From Dactylosporangium sucinum (lineage in GTDB: Bacteria > Actinomycetota > Actinomycetes > Mycobacteriales > Micromonosporaceae), in NCBI RefSeq assembly GCF_014647515.1, contig NZ_BMPI01000022.1, forward strand, positions 68,147-132,146: a DNA stretch of 64,000 bases. The letters run 5' to 3'. Position numbers and translations under genes: made by a program. Positions 8,779 through 17,416 of this stretch are shown here, piece by piece; positions within the stretch are counted from its first letter, which is position 1; every line of letters begins with the position of its first letter. A model generated the notes under the pieces. It made no database searches, had not been told where the DNA came from, and saw only the letters and a program-made list of their open reading frames with translations.

Positions 8779-9255
8779 ATGTTGATCGGTACCGGAACGG
8801 ACGTTCACGCCTTCGAAAAGGGCCGCGACTGCTGGGTCGCCGGGCTCAGGTGGGAGGGCGTCGACGGGCTCGCCGGGCACTCCGACGGCGACGTCGCCGC
8901 CCACGCGATCTGCGACGCGCTGCTGTCCGCGGCGGGGCTGGGTGATCTCGGGGCGAACTTCGGGACGAGCCGTCCGGAGTGGGCCGGCGCCTCGGGCGTC
9001 ACCCTCCTGCGCGAGACCGCCCGGCTGGTCCGGGACGCCGGTTTCGAGATCGGCAACGTGTCGGTGCAGGTCATCGGGGTGGCGCCGAAGGTGGGCAAGC
9101 GGCGCGCCGAGGCCGAGGCGGCGCTGCGCGAGGCGCTCGGCGGGATCGTCCGGCTGTCCGGCACCACGACCGACGGGCTGGGGTTCACGGGCCGGGGCGA
9201 GGGGCTCGCGGCCAACGCCGTAGCGTTGATCTACCCCGTGCAGAAAGAGGCCTGA
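8779..9255 (+). CDS. ispF: 2-C-methyl-D-erythritol 2,4-cyclodiphosphate synthase
   Basis: IspF cyclises CDP-methylerythritol 2-phosphate to MEcPP with release of CMP. The 158-residue product begins MLIGTGTDVHAFEKG, with metal ligands Asp8 and His10. It continues with GLAGHSDGDVAAHAICDALL and ends in the TTTDGLGFTGRGEG motif. ATG 8779 gives the family's usual N-terminus; the GTG immediately before it is an alternative. The next gene starts directly after its stop codon. Confidence 0.95.
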   Translation: MLIGTGTDVHAFEKGRDCWVAGLRWEGVDGLAGHSDGDVAAHAICDALLSAAGLGDLGANFGTSRPEWAGASGVTLLRETARLVRDAGFEIGNVSVQVIGVAPKVGKRRAEAEAALREALGGIVRLSGTTTDGLGFTGRGEGLAANAVALIYPVQKEA

Positions 9256-9633
9256 GTGAACGACACCCTCCGCGAGCTGCTCGACCGCAAGGCGTTCCTG
9301 GTGCTCGGCACCGTCAACCCCGACGGCGGGCCGCAGTCCAGCGTCATCTGGGCCAAGCACGACGGCGACGACCTGGTCTTCTCGACGATCCGCGGCCGCC
9401 GGAAGACCCGCAACATGGAGCGGGACCCGCGGGTGTCGATCTGTGTGTACGACCCGGCGAACCCGTACCGCTACGTCGAGGTGCGCGGCGCCGTCACGCT
9501 GACCGAGGAGGGCGGGCCGGAGCTGATCGACGAGCTCTCCCGGCGGTACGACGGGACCCCCTGGACCGAGAAGGTGCCGGGAGTCACCCGGGTGGTGTGC
9601 CGGGTGACTCCGACGAAGGTCATCGAGCACTAG
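9256..9633 (+). CDS. PPOX-class flavin/F420-dependent oxidoreductase
   Basis: This 125-residue protein is a pyridoxamine-5-phosphate-oxidase-like split beta-barrel of the actinobacterial F420-dependent group. The features are LGTVNPDGGPQSSVIWAKHD and FSTIRGRRKTRNMERDPRVS, a pattern these enzymes use to bind the deazaflavin phosphate. The reaction is unknown; relatives reduce small oxidised substrates. GTG start and preceding TGA are adjacent, so it is probably cotranscribed with ispF. Its 3' end overlaps the convergent hmgA by 14 bases. Confidence 0.85.
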   Translation: MNDTLRELLDRKAFLVLGTVNPDGGPQSSVIWAKHDGDDLVFSTIRGRRKTRNMERDPRVSICVYDPANPYRYVEVRGAVTLTEEGGPELIDELSRRYDGTPWTEKVPGVTRVVCRVTPTKVIEH

Positions 9634-10795
9634 GCGGGGTGTTCGCCCAGGTCCACGCGTAACCCGCGTCCTCGATCGACAGGGCGGGCTCGCAGAGGTC
9701 GAGCGGGCGGAACGTGTCGACCATGACCGCGAGCTCGTCGAACGCCTCGACGCCGATCGCGCGCTCGACCGCGCCCGGCTGCGGGCCGTGCGTGAAGCCG
9801 CTCGGGTGCAGCGAGATGGAGCCCTGCTCGATGCCGGAGCCGCGGCGGGCCTCGTAGTTGCCGCCGGTGTAGAAGAGCACCTCGTCCGAGTCGACGTTGT
9901 GGTGGTTGTACGGCACCGGGATCGCCAGCGGGTGGTAGTCGACCTTCCGCGGCACGAACGAGCAGATCACGAAGTTCGGACCCTCGAACGTCTGGTGGAC
10001 CGGCGGCGGCTGGTGCACCCGGCCCGTGATCGGCTCGAAGTCGTGGATCGAGAACGCCCACGGGTAGAGGCAGCCGTCCCAGCCGACGACGTCGAATGGG
10101 TGTTTTGCGTAAATGTGCTCGGTCCAGCCGCGGCGATGCTGGACGAGCACGGAAGTGTCAGACCCCTCCTGGAGTATGGGCGCCGAGGGGCCGCGGAGGT
10201 CGCGCTCGCAGTAGGGAGCGTGCTCCAGGAACTGGCCCCGCACCGACAGGTAGCGCCGCGGGGGGCCGATATGTCCAGTCGCTTCGATCGTCAGCAGCTT
10301 CACCGCACCGCCGACCGGGACCAGCCGGTGGATCACCGACGTGGGGACGATCGCGTAGTCGCCCTCGGTCAGCTCCAGCACGCCGAAGGTCGTCTCCAGC
10401 GTGACCGAGCCGGCGGAGACGTAGAGGCACTCGTCCCCGATCGCGTTGCGGTAGAGGGGCGAGGGCAGCGACGCCTCGACGTAGGAGATGCGCACATCGT
10501 CGTTGGCGAGCAGGTGCTGGCGGCCGAGCACGGCGTCGACGGGCTCGCCGCCGAGCTTGCCGGTCTGGAAGTGGCGCGGCTTGAGCGGCAGGTTGGGGAT
10601 GCGCGACCAGGCCGGCGGGGTGAACTCGGTGGCCGAGACGATCGCCGTCGGGGGGTTGCGGTGGTAGAGCAGCGACGAGTCGCTCGAAAAACCCTCCTGC
10701 CCCATCAGCTCTTCCGCGAACAGCGAGCCGTCCGGTTGGCGAAACTGGGTGTGGCGCTTCGGCGACACGTCGCCGACGCGGCGGTAGTACGGCAT
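9620..10795 (-). CDS. hmgA: Homogentisate 1,2-dioxygenase
   Basis: HmgA opens the homogentisate ring to maleylacetoacetate using Fe(II) and oxygen. The 391-residue cupin-fold enzyme keeps the iron-site region: PYNHHNVDSDE supplies His and Glu, and FTHGPQPG supplies a second His. ATG 10795 is preceded at 5 bases by GGAGG, which decides the start over the GTG 12 bases upstream. It is divergent from the unknown gene/fahA operon, so the ring-cleaving and product-hydrolysing genes share a control region. Confidence 0.95.
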   Translation of the reverse strand: MPYYRRVGDVSPKRHTQFRQPDGSLFAEELMGQEGFSSDSSLLYHRNPPTAIVSATEFTPPAWSRIPNLPLKPRHFQTGKLGGEPVDAVLGRQHLLANDDVRISYVEASLPSPLYRNAIGDECLYVSAGSVTLETTFGVLELTEGDYAIVPTSVIHRLVPVGGAVKLLTIEATGHIGPPRRYLSVRGQFLEHAPYCERDLRGPSAPILQEGSDTSVLVQHRRGWTEHIYAKHPFDVVGWDGCLYPWAFSIHDFEPITGRVHQPPPVHQTFEGPNFVICSFVPRKVDYHPLAIPVPYNHHNVDSDEVLFYTGGNYEARRGSGIEQGSISLHPSGFTHGPQPGAVERAIGVEAFDELAVMVDTFRPLDLCEPALSIEDAGYAWTWANTPPSAR

Positions 10796-10822
10796 CACGG
10801 CCTCCACGATGAAAGTTGGAGT

Positions 10823-10871
10823 GTCCGGATAGCGGACGAAGTTGTCCGCCCTGTATAGCGTCCATTAGATT
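10823..10871 (+). promoter_or_regulatory. Shared hmgA / fahA-operon control region with GTCCG inverted repeats
   Basis: Three half-sites alternate here: GTCCG (10823-10827), CGGAC (10833-10837) and GTCCG (10844-10848). The last overlaps a -35-like TTGTCC at 10842-10847, which is 18 bases before a -10-like TAGATT at 10866-10871. The GTG at 10880 begins about where transcription should start, so the downstream message may be leaderless. The half-sites look like an operator for a homogentisate-responsive regulator; that is inference. Confidence 0.5.
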
Positions 10872-10879
10872 CGGAAGCT

Positions 10880-11800
10880 GTGTCAAACGCAGTGCCGCCC
10901 CTGCTGACAGCCCTCATTGACGACGCCGCCGTGTTCCCGCCGGGCAGCGCGGCGCTCGCCGACGCCGTTCCCGCCCACGACGGCCACCGCGCGAGCTGGT
11001 ATGCGCCGCTCGTCGGCCCGCTCCTGCTACCCGTCGCCGACCTCGGCGACCCGGCGCTGGCCGGTCACGCCCACGGCCTCGGCGTGATCGGGGAGCCCGG
11101 CGCGATCGAGCGCGCCCTGTCCGCGCCGGACGGCCTCGGAGCCGTCGACGTCCGGCAGATCGAGAGTCCCGTCGCGAAGCGGGGGGAGGATCCGGGTCCG
11201 GGGATCAAGCGGCTCGCGGCGCTCGTGCGGGCGTGTGCGGAGCCCTGGGAGTGGTATTTCGAGGTGCCGCTGACCTGGGGCCTCATGTCGGCGCTCGACG
11301 AGCTGGCCGATCTGCGGGCCGAAGGGCTGCGGGCCGCCGCGAAGTTCCGCACCGGCGGGCTGGCGGCGGAGCTGTTCCCGACGCCGGTCGAGCTGGCCGC
11401 GGTGATCTGTGCCTGCCGGGACCGGGAGCTGCCGTTCAAGCTGACGGCGGGGTTGCACAACGCCGTCCGGCATACGGACGCGGAGACCGGCCTGGTGCAC
11501 CACGGGTTCCTCAACGTGCTGGCCGCCGTGCTCGCCGCGGCCGACGGGGCCGAGCCGGCCGACCTGTCGATCATCCTGGGCGGCACCGACGCCTTCCCGC
11601 TGGCCGAGGCGGCGCGGGTCGCGCTCGGCCGGCCGCGGCCGCTGTGGGCCGGGTTCGGCAGCTGCAGCGTCCAGGACCCGGTCGCCGATCTGACCGCGCT
11701 CGGGTTGCTGCGCCGGCCGAAGGAACACGGCCCGACCGGGCTGACTGCCGTGGGCCCGAATGCCGATCTCCGTGCCGACCGTGAGGAGGGGCAGCGGTGA
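10880..11800 (+). CDS. Conserved protein of the homogentisate cluster, function unknown
   Basis: I do not recognise this 306-residue protein as a characterised enzyme. It has no signal peptide or membrane helix and contains an internal segment resembling TIM-barrel repeats (AAAKFRTGG, PFKLTAGLHNAVRH, HHGFLNVLAAVLAA). Its stop overlaps the fahA start (GTGA), so it is tightly coupled to fumarylacetoacetase. No glutathione- or mycothiol-dependent maleylacetoacetate isomerase is visible nearby. This protein could have a role at that step, or could be an accessory protein; that is speculation from context. Confidence 0.75.
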   Translation: MSNAVPPLLTALIDDAAVFPPGSAALADAVPAHDGHRASWYAPLVGPLLLPVADLGDPALAGHAHGLGVIGEPGAIERALSAPDGLGAVDVRQIESPVAKRGEDPGPGIKRLAALVRACAEPWEWYFEVPLTWGLMSALDELADLRAEGLRAAAKFRTGGLAAELFPTPVELAAVICACRDRELPFKLTAGLHNAVRHTDAETGLVHHGFLNVLAAVLAAADGAEPADLSIILGGTDAFPLAEAARVALGRPRPLWAGFGSCSVQDPVADLTALGLLRRPKEHGPTGLTAVGPNADLRADREEGQR

Positions 11801-12996
11801 CGTGGTTGGAGCTGGCCGAGGATCACCCGTTCGGGGTGCACAACCTGCCGCTGTGCTCGTTCGGGCGGGAGTGCGCCGAGTGGGTCGGGGTGCGCATCGG
11901 CGACCGGATCCTCAACCTGGCCGGGGCCGAGAGTCTGGGGCTCGTCGACGCCGGCGGGAGCCTCGACGGGGAGACGACGCTCAACCGGTTCCTGGCGGAG
12001 GGACGGCCGACGTGGACCCGCCTGCGGGAGCAGCTCACCGGGCTGTTCAGCGACAGCAGGCAGCGGGAGAAGGTCGAGCCGCTGCTGTTCGAGGTCGGCG
12101 AGGTTCGCCTCGGCCTGCCGTTCGACGTGGCCGACTACGTGGACTTCTACTCGTTCGAGCAGCACGCGAGGAACCTCGGGAAGCTCTTCCGGCCCGGCAT
12201 GGAGCCGCTCCTGCCGAACTGGAAGCACCTGCCGGTCGGGTATCACGGGCGGGCCGGGACCGTGGTCGTTTCGGGGACCGAGATCCCGCGCCCGTGGGGG
12301 CAGCGGAAGCGGCCGGACGACGCCGCGCCCACCTACGGGCCGTCGGAGCGCCTCGACATCGAGGCCGAGCTCGGGTTCGTGGTCGGCGTCTCGTCCGGGG
12401 GGGCGGTGCCGGTCGACGAGTTCCGCGAGTATGTGTACGGGGCGGTGATCGTCAACGACTGGTCGGCGCGGGACCTGCAGGCGTGGGAGTATCAGCCGCT
12501 GGGGCCGTTCACGGGGAAGTCGTTCCGGACGTCGGTCTCACCCTGGGTGGTGTCGCTCGACGCGCTCGACGCCGCCCGGGTGCCGGGGCCGGTGCAGGAG
12601 CCCGGGGTCCTGCCGTATCTGCAGGGGCGGGCGCACCATGGGTACGACATCCGCCTCGAGGTGACGTGGAACGGGACGGTCGTTTCCCGGCCGCCGTTCG
12701 CGGGGATGTATTGGACGCCGGCCCAGCAGTTGGCGCATCTGACCGTGAACGGTGCGTTCGCGCGGACCGGGGATCTGTACGCGTCGGGGACGATCTCGGG
12801 CGCTTCGCCGGAGGAGACCGGATCGTTCATCGAACGGACATGGAACGGCGCACAGCCGGTCCGGCTCTCGGATGGTTCTTCTCGTAGTTTTCTGCTGGAC
12901 GGGGACACCGTGACGATTTCGGCGACCGCGCCCGGGGTAGATGGCGCTGCGGTCGCCTTCGGTGAGGTGACCGGGACCGTCGTGCAGGAGTTGTGA
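11797..12996 (+). CDS. fahA: Fumarylacetoacetase
   Basis: FahA hydrolyses fumarylacetoacetate to fumarate and acetoacetate, the last step of tyrosine breakdown. The 399-residue protein has the N-terminal SH3-like domain (FGVHNLPLCSF) and the catalytic FAH fold. Metal-site residues lie in VDFYSFEQHA, DIEAELGFVVG and IVNDWSARDLQAWEY; GKSF follows. Length matches the full-length eukaryote-type enzyme. It is translationally coupled to the preceding unknown gene. Confidence 0.94.
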   Translation: MTWLELAEDHPFGVHNLPLCSFGRECAEWVGVRIGDRILNLAGAESLGLVDAGGSLDGETTLNRFLAEGRPTWTRLREQLTGLFSDSRQREKVEPLLFEVGEVRLGLPFDVADYVDFYSFEQHARNLGKLFRPGMEPLLPNWKHLPVGYHGRAGTVVVSGTEIPRPWGQRKRPDDAAPTYGPSERLDIEAELGFVVGVSSGGAVPVDEFREYVYGAVIVNDWSARDLQAWEYQPLGPFTGKSFRTSVSPWVVSLDALDAARVPGPVQEPGVLPYLQGRAHHGYDIRLEVTWNGTVVSRPPFAGMYWTPAQQLAHLTVNGAFARTGDLYASGTISGASPEETGSFIERTWNGAQPVRLSDGSSRSFLLDGDTVTISATAPGVDGAAVAFGEVTGTVVQEL

Positions 12997-13080
12997 TGAA
13001 CGTGTGAGTCTCCTGTCGATAGACGGTCACCGTGAGCGGATCGCGACAATCGCCGGGTATGGTGCCCGGCGGAGGTGGTT

Positions 13081-14463
13081 ATGGGGACGGGTCGGTCAGG
13101 GGTTCGGCGACTCGTGCGGCCGGGCAGTTGGCCCCGGCCCGTGCGCCGGATCTTCACCGCGCTCTTCGCGATCGTGGTGCTGTCGGCCATGGGGATCACT
13201 TCCTACCGAACACTCAAGCCGGCCGAGACGGTCAGCAGCGCCAAGCGGCCGGTGCCGTCTCCCGAGCCGATCAAGTCGATTCAGTACGCGGAGCTGCCCT
13301 CCGCTCCGCTGATCGTCGAGGGGCGGCTGCGCGTCTACACCGAGCAGCGGCGGGTGTTCGCCGATACGCCGGTGACGGCGCTGCGCGAGATGACGCCGCA
13401 CTGGGCGTACCGGCGGTGGCCGGCCGAGGTGGTCTCGGTCGTGGCCGTGGAGAAGCCGGCCAGCGGCGTGGGGATGTCCGTCGTGATCACCAAGTGGTCG
13501 GACGGGGAGATCGTCGCGCTCGACGCCGAGAAGGGTGACATCGTCTGGCAGGCGCGCATCGAGCCCGCCGACGGCGAGACGTTCAAGGGGCGGCGGACCG
13601 GTGCGAAGACGCTGTACGAGCCGGAGGACCTGTTCGTCAGCGCCTCCGCGATCGACAAGCAGCCGGTGGTGATCGCGACCGGCAAGGACACCGTGTCCGC
13701 GATCGACCCGGCCGACGGTCACCTGAAGTGGACGAAGTCGTTCACCGCCCAGCCCGGGTGCCGCACGAACGACTGGACCGGCGCCGACGCGTACTTCGTG
13801 AAGGACACCTGCAGCAAGCCGGCCACGCTGGAGATCTACGACGCGGGAACCGGCGTGATGCTGAACACTTGGCGGCCGCCGGGCGCCTCGATCGGGCCGG
13901 ACAACGTCACCAACTGGTTCCTGGAGCCGGCCTCCTGCCAGCTCGGCCGGTCCGGGTGCGCGGTGTTCAAGGCCGCGCCGACCGGCGACGTCGTGAGCTT
14001 CGCCGACGCGGCGGCCGGGGTGGGCACGCTCACGCCGACGTACTGGACGCTCGGCGCCGACCACCTGGTGCGCCCCGAGCCGGTGGCGGACAAGGACACC
14101 ATCATCGTGGTCGGGGACACGATCGCCGAGCAGGTGACCGGCGGCTACATCTGGGCCTTCTCGCGCACGACCGGGCAGCGGCTGTGGATGTCGGAGGTCG
14201 CCGGGGCGCTGATCGGCGGCGACCAGCGCAACATGTACATCATCAACAAGGAGTACCAACTGCTGGTGCTCAACCTGGAGACCGGCGCGGTCACGTCGAG
14301 CACCGAGCTGCGGATCCGGCCCGAGGACAAGTTCGTCTACAACGAGTACTACCTGCACTCCGGTTACCTGGTGGTCGAGCGGCTCCAGACCACGAAGGAG
14401 TCGGAGATCGACGACAAGTACTACTTCAGCATGAACACGGTGGTGCTGGTCGGCATCGGCTGA
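13081..14463 (+). CDS. Membrane-anchored PQQ-like beta-propeller protein
   Basis: The 460-residue protein has a short basic cytoplasmic start, one transmembrane helix at about residues 24-43 and a long extracytoplasmic domain. That domain has repeated blades typed by IVALDAEKGDIVWQARIE, VSAIDPADGHLKWTKSF and WAFSRTTGQRLWM, as in PQQ-like quinoprotein or BamB-like repeats. It lacks an obvious enzyme motif and is more likely a binding or scaffold domain than a dehydrogenase. GGAGG precedes ATG 13081 by about 5 bases. A second protein of the same type is encoded at 19232. Confidence 0.8.
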   Translation: MGTGRSGVRRLVRPGSWPRPVRRIFTALFAIVVLSAMGITSYRTLKPAETVSSAKRPVPSPEPIKSIQYAELPSAPLIVEGRLRVYTEQRRVFADTPVTALREMTPHWAYRRWPAEVVSVVAVEKPASGVGMSVVITKWSDGEIVALDAEKGDIVWQARIEPADGETFKGRRTGAKTLYEPEDLFVSASAIDKQPVVIATGKDTVSAIDPADGHLKWTKSFTAQPGCRTNDWTGADAYFVKDTCSKPATLEIYDAGTGVMLNTWRPPGASIGPDNVTNWFLEPASCQLGRSGCAVFKAAPTGDVVSFADAAAGVGTLTPTYWTLGADHLVRPEPVADKDTIIVVGDTIAEQVTGGYIWAFSRTTGQRLWMSEVAGALIGGDQRNMYIINKEYQLLVLNLETGAVTSSTELRIRPEDKFVYNEYYLHSGYLVVERLQTTKESEIDDKYYFSMNTVVLVGIG

Positions 14464-14526
14464 CCCGGCTCGCGCCGTCGCGGCGGGCGGCATGGGGAGT
14501 GGGTCGGCGGGGAGGGGCTGGACGCC

Positions 14527-14563
14527 GGCCGGCCCCGCAACCACGAAGGTCGCGGGGCCGGCC
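14527..14563. terminator. GC-rich hairpin between convergent genes
   Basis: A perfect 12-base inverted repeat (GGCCGGCCCCGC at 14527-14538, partner at 14552-14563) with a 13-base loop lies between the stops of two convergent genes. There is no long T-run, so it is probably a bidirectional actinobacterial-type terminator. Confidence 0.7.
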
Positions 14564-14573
14564 GCCCAAGCGG

Positions 14574-15614
14574 CTAGATGCCGAGGACGGCCAGGAACTG
14601 GTCGTTCTCTTCCGGGGTGCCGATCGTGACGCGCACGCCGTCGCCCTGGAAGGAGCGCACGATCACGCCCGCCTCCTCGCAGCGCGCCGCGAACTGGGCC
14701 GACTGGTCGCCCAGCGGGAGCCAGAAGAAGTTGGACTGGGTCTCGGGGACCTCGGGGTACACCTTGCGGACCGCCGTCACGACGCGTTCGCGTTCCGCGC
14801 AGACCAGCGACACCCGGCGCAGCATCTCGTCCTCGGCCGACAGGGCGGCCAGCGCGGCGGCCTGGGCGGCGCCCGAGGTCGAGAACGGGGTCACCACCTT
14901 GCGCACGGCCGCGGCCACCGCGGGCGAGCCGATCAGGTAGCCGACGCGCAGCCCGGCCAGGCCCCAGGCCTTCGACAGGGTGCGCAGGACGACGACGTTG
15001 GGGCGGTCGCCGTACGCGGCCAGGCCGTCGGGCACCGTCTCGTCGGTGACGAACTCGCGGTACGCCTCGTCGAGGGCGACCAGCACGTTGGACGGGACCT
15101 TGTCGAGGAAGGCGTCCAGGTCGGCGCGGCGGACGGCGGTGCCCGTCGGGTTGTTGGGGTTGCAGACGATGACCAGCCGGGTCCGGTCGGTGATCGCCGC
15201 GGCCATCGCGTCCAGGTCGTGGGCGTGCTCCGCCGTGTTGGGGACCCGCACGCTGGTGGCGGCCGTCGTCGCGGCGATGATCGGGTACGCCTCGAAGGAG
15301 CGCCACGGGTAGACCACCTCGTCGCCGGGCAGGCATGCGGCCCGGAGGAGGTGCTCCGTGAGGGCGACCGAGCCACAGCCGGTGGCGATCCGGTCGGCGT
15401 CGACGCCCAAGCGCGAAGCGATGCGGTCGCGGAGGGCGACGACGCCCATGTCCGGGTAGCGGTGCACGCCGGCGACCGCCTCCGCGACCGCCTCGACGAC
15501 GCCGGGCAGCGGGCCGTAGGGGACCTCGTTGCTGGCCAGCTTGATCGCGCCGGGAACGGAGCGGCCGGGCACGTAGGCGGGAAGGGCGTCGAGGTCGGGG
15601 CGGGTGAGGCTCAT
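14574..15614 (-). CDS. HisC/Pat-type aminotransferase (histidinol-phosphate or aromatic)
   Basis: This 346-residue fold-type I PLP enzyme has the pyridoxal lysine in TLSKAWGLAGLRVGY (about residue 214), the CNPNNPTGT loop and the LDEAYREF motif. Sequences like this are commonly labelled HisC. The neighbourhood (hpd, hmgA, fahA) argues for an aromatic aminotransferase making 4-hydroxyphenylpyruvate from tyrosine, like actinobacterial Pat. Sequence alone cannot separate the two. The ATG overlaps the stop of the upstream RDD gene (ATGA). Confidence 0.88.
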   Translation of the reverse strand: MSLTRPDLDALPAYVPGRSVPGAIKLASNEVPYGPLPGVVEAVAEAVAGVHRYPDMGVVALRDRIASRLGVDADRIATGCGSVALTEHLLRAACLPGDEVVYPWRSFEAYPIIAATTAATSVRVPNTAEHAHDLDAMAAAITDRTRLVIVCNPNNPTGTAVRRADLDAFLDKVPSNVLVALDEAYREFVTDETVPDGLAAYGDRPNVVVLRTLSKAWGLAGLRVGYLIGSPAVAAAVRKVVTPFSTSGAAQAAALAALSAEDEMLRRVSLVCAERERVVTAVRKVYPEVPETQSNFFWLPLGDQSAQFAARCEEAGVIVRSFQGDGVRVTIGTPEENDQFLAVLGI

Positions 15615-16768
15615 CGCGGTTCTCCGGCAGGTTCGGTGGGGGTGGGAACGGGATCGGCCGCCACGACGACGGTGCCGGCGGAGCGGTCGTGGAACGCGCG
15701 GTGGAGCGGCCAGTCGATGACGGGCGACAGGCTGTCGAGGAACTGCAGCAGGAAGCCGACGCCGCAGGTCCACAACAGGACCGACAGGCCCAGCGGGTTC
15801 CAGCGGCGGATCGCGCGGCCGAACCCGAGGGGCTCCTCGCTCTCCAGGCGCATCACTTTGATCTTGAGCAGGCGCTTGCCGACGGTCTGCCCGTTGTTGG
15901 CGATCGAGGGCACCTCGTACGCGAACCACAGCGCCGCGATCAGGATCAGGATCACGACCTGCAGGTAGCCCTGACGCTCGGGGGCGACCAGGTCACCGGT
16001 CGACTGCTCGTTCTGCAGGCGGTGGTAGTACTCGCGCCAGTACGGCGCCACCTCCTGCAGCCACTGGTAGATGAACCAGCCGGTGACCGCGGCGTTGAGC
16101 AGGCCGACGATCGCGATGTCGATCAGCCGGGCGAGCAGCCGCGAGCCGAGACCGGCGATGGCCCGGCCGTGCGGCTTCACGACGCCTTGCCCCGCAAGGG
16201 CGATCTGCGGTGGCAGGAGTACCTGTACCGCGCCGGACGGCACGCTGCCCTGGGGCATCAGGCCGGGGGGCAGCGGCGTGCCCGGCGGGAGGATGATCGC
16301 GCCGGGGGGCAGCTGGCCGGGCTTGAAGCCGCCGGGCGGCACCGGGGTGCCGGGCGGGAGCACGACGGCGCCCTGCGGCAGCGGCGTCCCGGGCTTGACG
16401 GGCGAGGTCCAGGCGGCGGGCGCCGCCGAGCCCGAAGCGCCGGAGGCGGGAGCGTCGGACGCGGGCGTCCCAGGATCGGGCATCCCAGGACCAGGCGTCC
16501 AGGGAGCCGACGGCGGCCACGCCACGGGAGCAGCCGGGCCACCGGCCGAGGTGGCCTCCTCGGACCCGGAAGCGGACCCGGAGGACGAGGAGTCGGACGG
16601 CGCCGAAGCGGTCGGCTTCCTGGCCCAGTCCGGGGCCTCGGCGCCCTCCGGAGGCCCGTCCGGGGCCGGCTCCGACGCCGGGATGGGCTCACCCAGCCAG
16701 CCCTCACCGTCCCAGTACCGCTGGACCTCAGGGTCGACGGGATCCTTGTACCAACCGGGCTCTGTCAC
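15611..16768 (-). CDS. RDD-family membrane protein with DUF2510 and Pro-rich linker
   Basis: The 385-residue protein starts with a DUF2510 motif (WYKDPVDPEVQRYWDGEGW). A Pro/Ala/Gly-rich linker of about 160 residues with imperfect LPxGAxxLPPGTPxPPG repeats follows, then a C-terminal RDD domain with about three transmembrane helices (GSRLLARLIDIAIVG, VGKRLLKIKVMR). Role unknown; RDD proteins are often ion antiporters or envelope proteins. Its start overlaps the preceding RDD gene's stop and its stop overlaps the aminotransferase start, so three genes form one unit. Confidence 0.85.
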   Translation of the reverse strand: MTEPGWYKDPVDPEVQRYWDGEGWLGEPIPASEPAPDGPPEGAEAPDWARKPTASAPSDSSSSGSASGSEEATSAGGPAAPVAWPPSAPWTPGPGMPDPGTPASDAPASGASGSAAPAAWTSPVKPGTPLPQGAVVLPPGTPVPPGGFKPGQLPPGAIILPPGTPLPPGLMPQGSVPSGAVQVLLPPQIALAGQGVVKPHGRAIAGLGSRLLARLIDIAIVGLLNAAVTGWFIYQWLQEVAPYWREYYHRLQNEQSTGDLVAPERQGYLQVVILILIAALWFAYEVPSIANNGQTVGKRLLKIKVMRLESEEPLGFGRAIRRWNPLGLSVLLWTCGVGFLLQFLDSLSPVIDWPLHRAFHDRSAGTVVVAADPVPTPTEPAGEPR

Positions 16769-17406
16769 GTGCTGACCTTTACTACAATGGTTTCTGCCAC
16801 TTTGTCATGCAGGCACTGCTGCCACGGCTTGTCCCAGAGCTGCCACAGGTTGTCGACCCAGGAGAAGAACGGCACCACCGACCCGACTCCGAACTGCATG
16901 GCCCAGCGCTTCGCCGCGACGCCCCGGGTGATCGGTGCCGCCGGCTCGTCCAGCCGCACCAACCCCAGTTTCATCGCCCGCTTGCCGAGCGTAACTCCCC
17001 GGCGGCTGGGGAACAGCTCCACGTAGTACACGTAGTAGGCGACCAGCAGCAAGACGAAGAAGCCCAGCTCGATCGCCAGGACCGGGCCGAAGAGCAGCGC
17101 GAAGTCGCCGCCGTCGGTGATCTCGCCGGTCTCCGGGTCGGTCTCGATCGAGCCGGCGCTGGCACCGATGACCGCGAACATCGCGATGAACGTCGGGATC
17201 ATCAGGACGATCGTGACGCCGAACAGGACGGCGACGTCGATGAGGTACGCCAGGAGGCGGTCACCGAAGCTGGCCAGCGACATGCCATTGGGGGCGGTTG
17301 GCCGCGCCATGCGTGGGACGGCGTACTGGCCCTGCGGTGCGTATCCGGGCGGTGCCCCGTAGTAGGGGACACCGCCCGGCGGTGGCTGCTGTCCGGGGTA
17401 GGTCAC
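16765..17406 (-). CDS. RDD-family membrane protein
   Basis: This 213-residue RDD protein has a Pro/Gly/Tyr-rich cytoplasmic N-terminus, the motif FGDRLLAYLIDVAVLFG and LGKRAMKLGLVRLD, with transmembrane helices between. It is a shorter paralogue of the next gene in the operon. Transport substrate, if any, is unknown. It lies 10 bases downstream of hpd and is probably cotranscribed with it. Confidence 0.85.
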   Translation of the reverse strand: MTYPGQQPPPGGVPYYGAPPGYAPQGQYAVPRMARPTAPNGMSLASFGDRLLAYLIDVAVLFGVTIVLMIPTFIAMFAVIGASAGSIETDPETGEITDGGDFALLFGPVLAIELGFFVLLLVAYYVYYVELFPSRRGVTLGKRAMKLGLVRLDEPAAPITRGVAAKRWAMQFGVGSVVPFFSWVDNLWQLWDKPWQQCLHDKVAETIVVKVST

Positions 17407-17416
17407 CCGGACAGTG

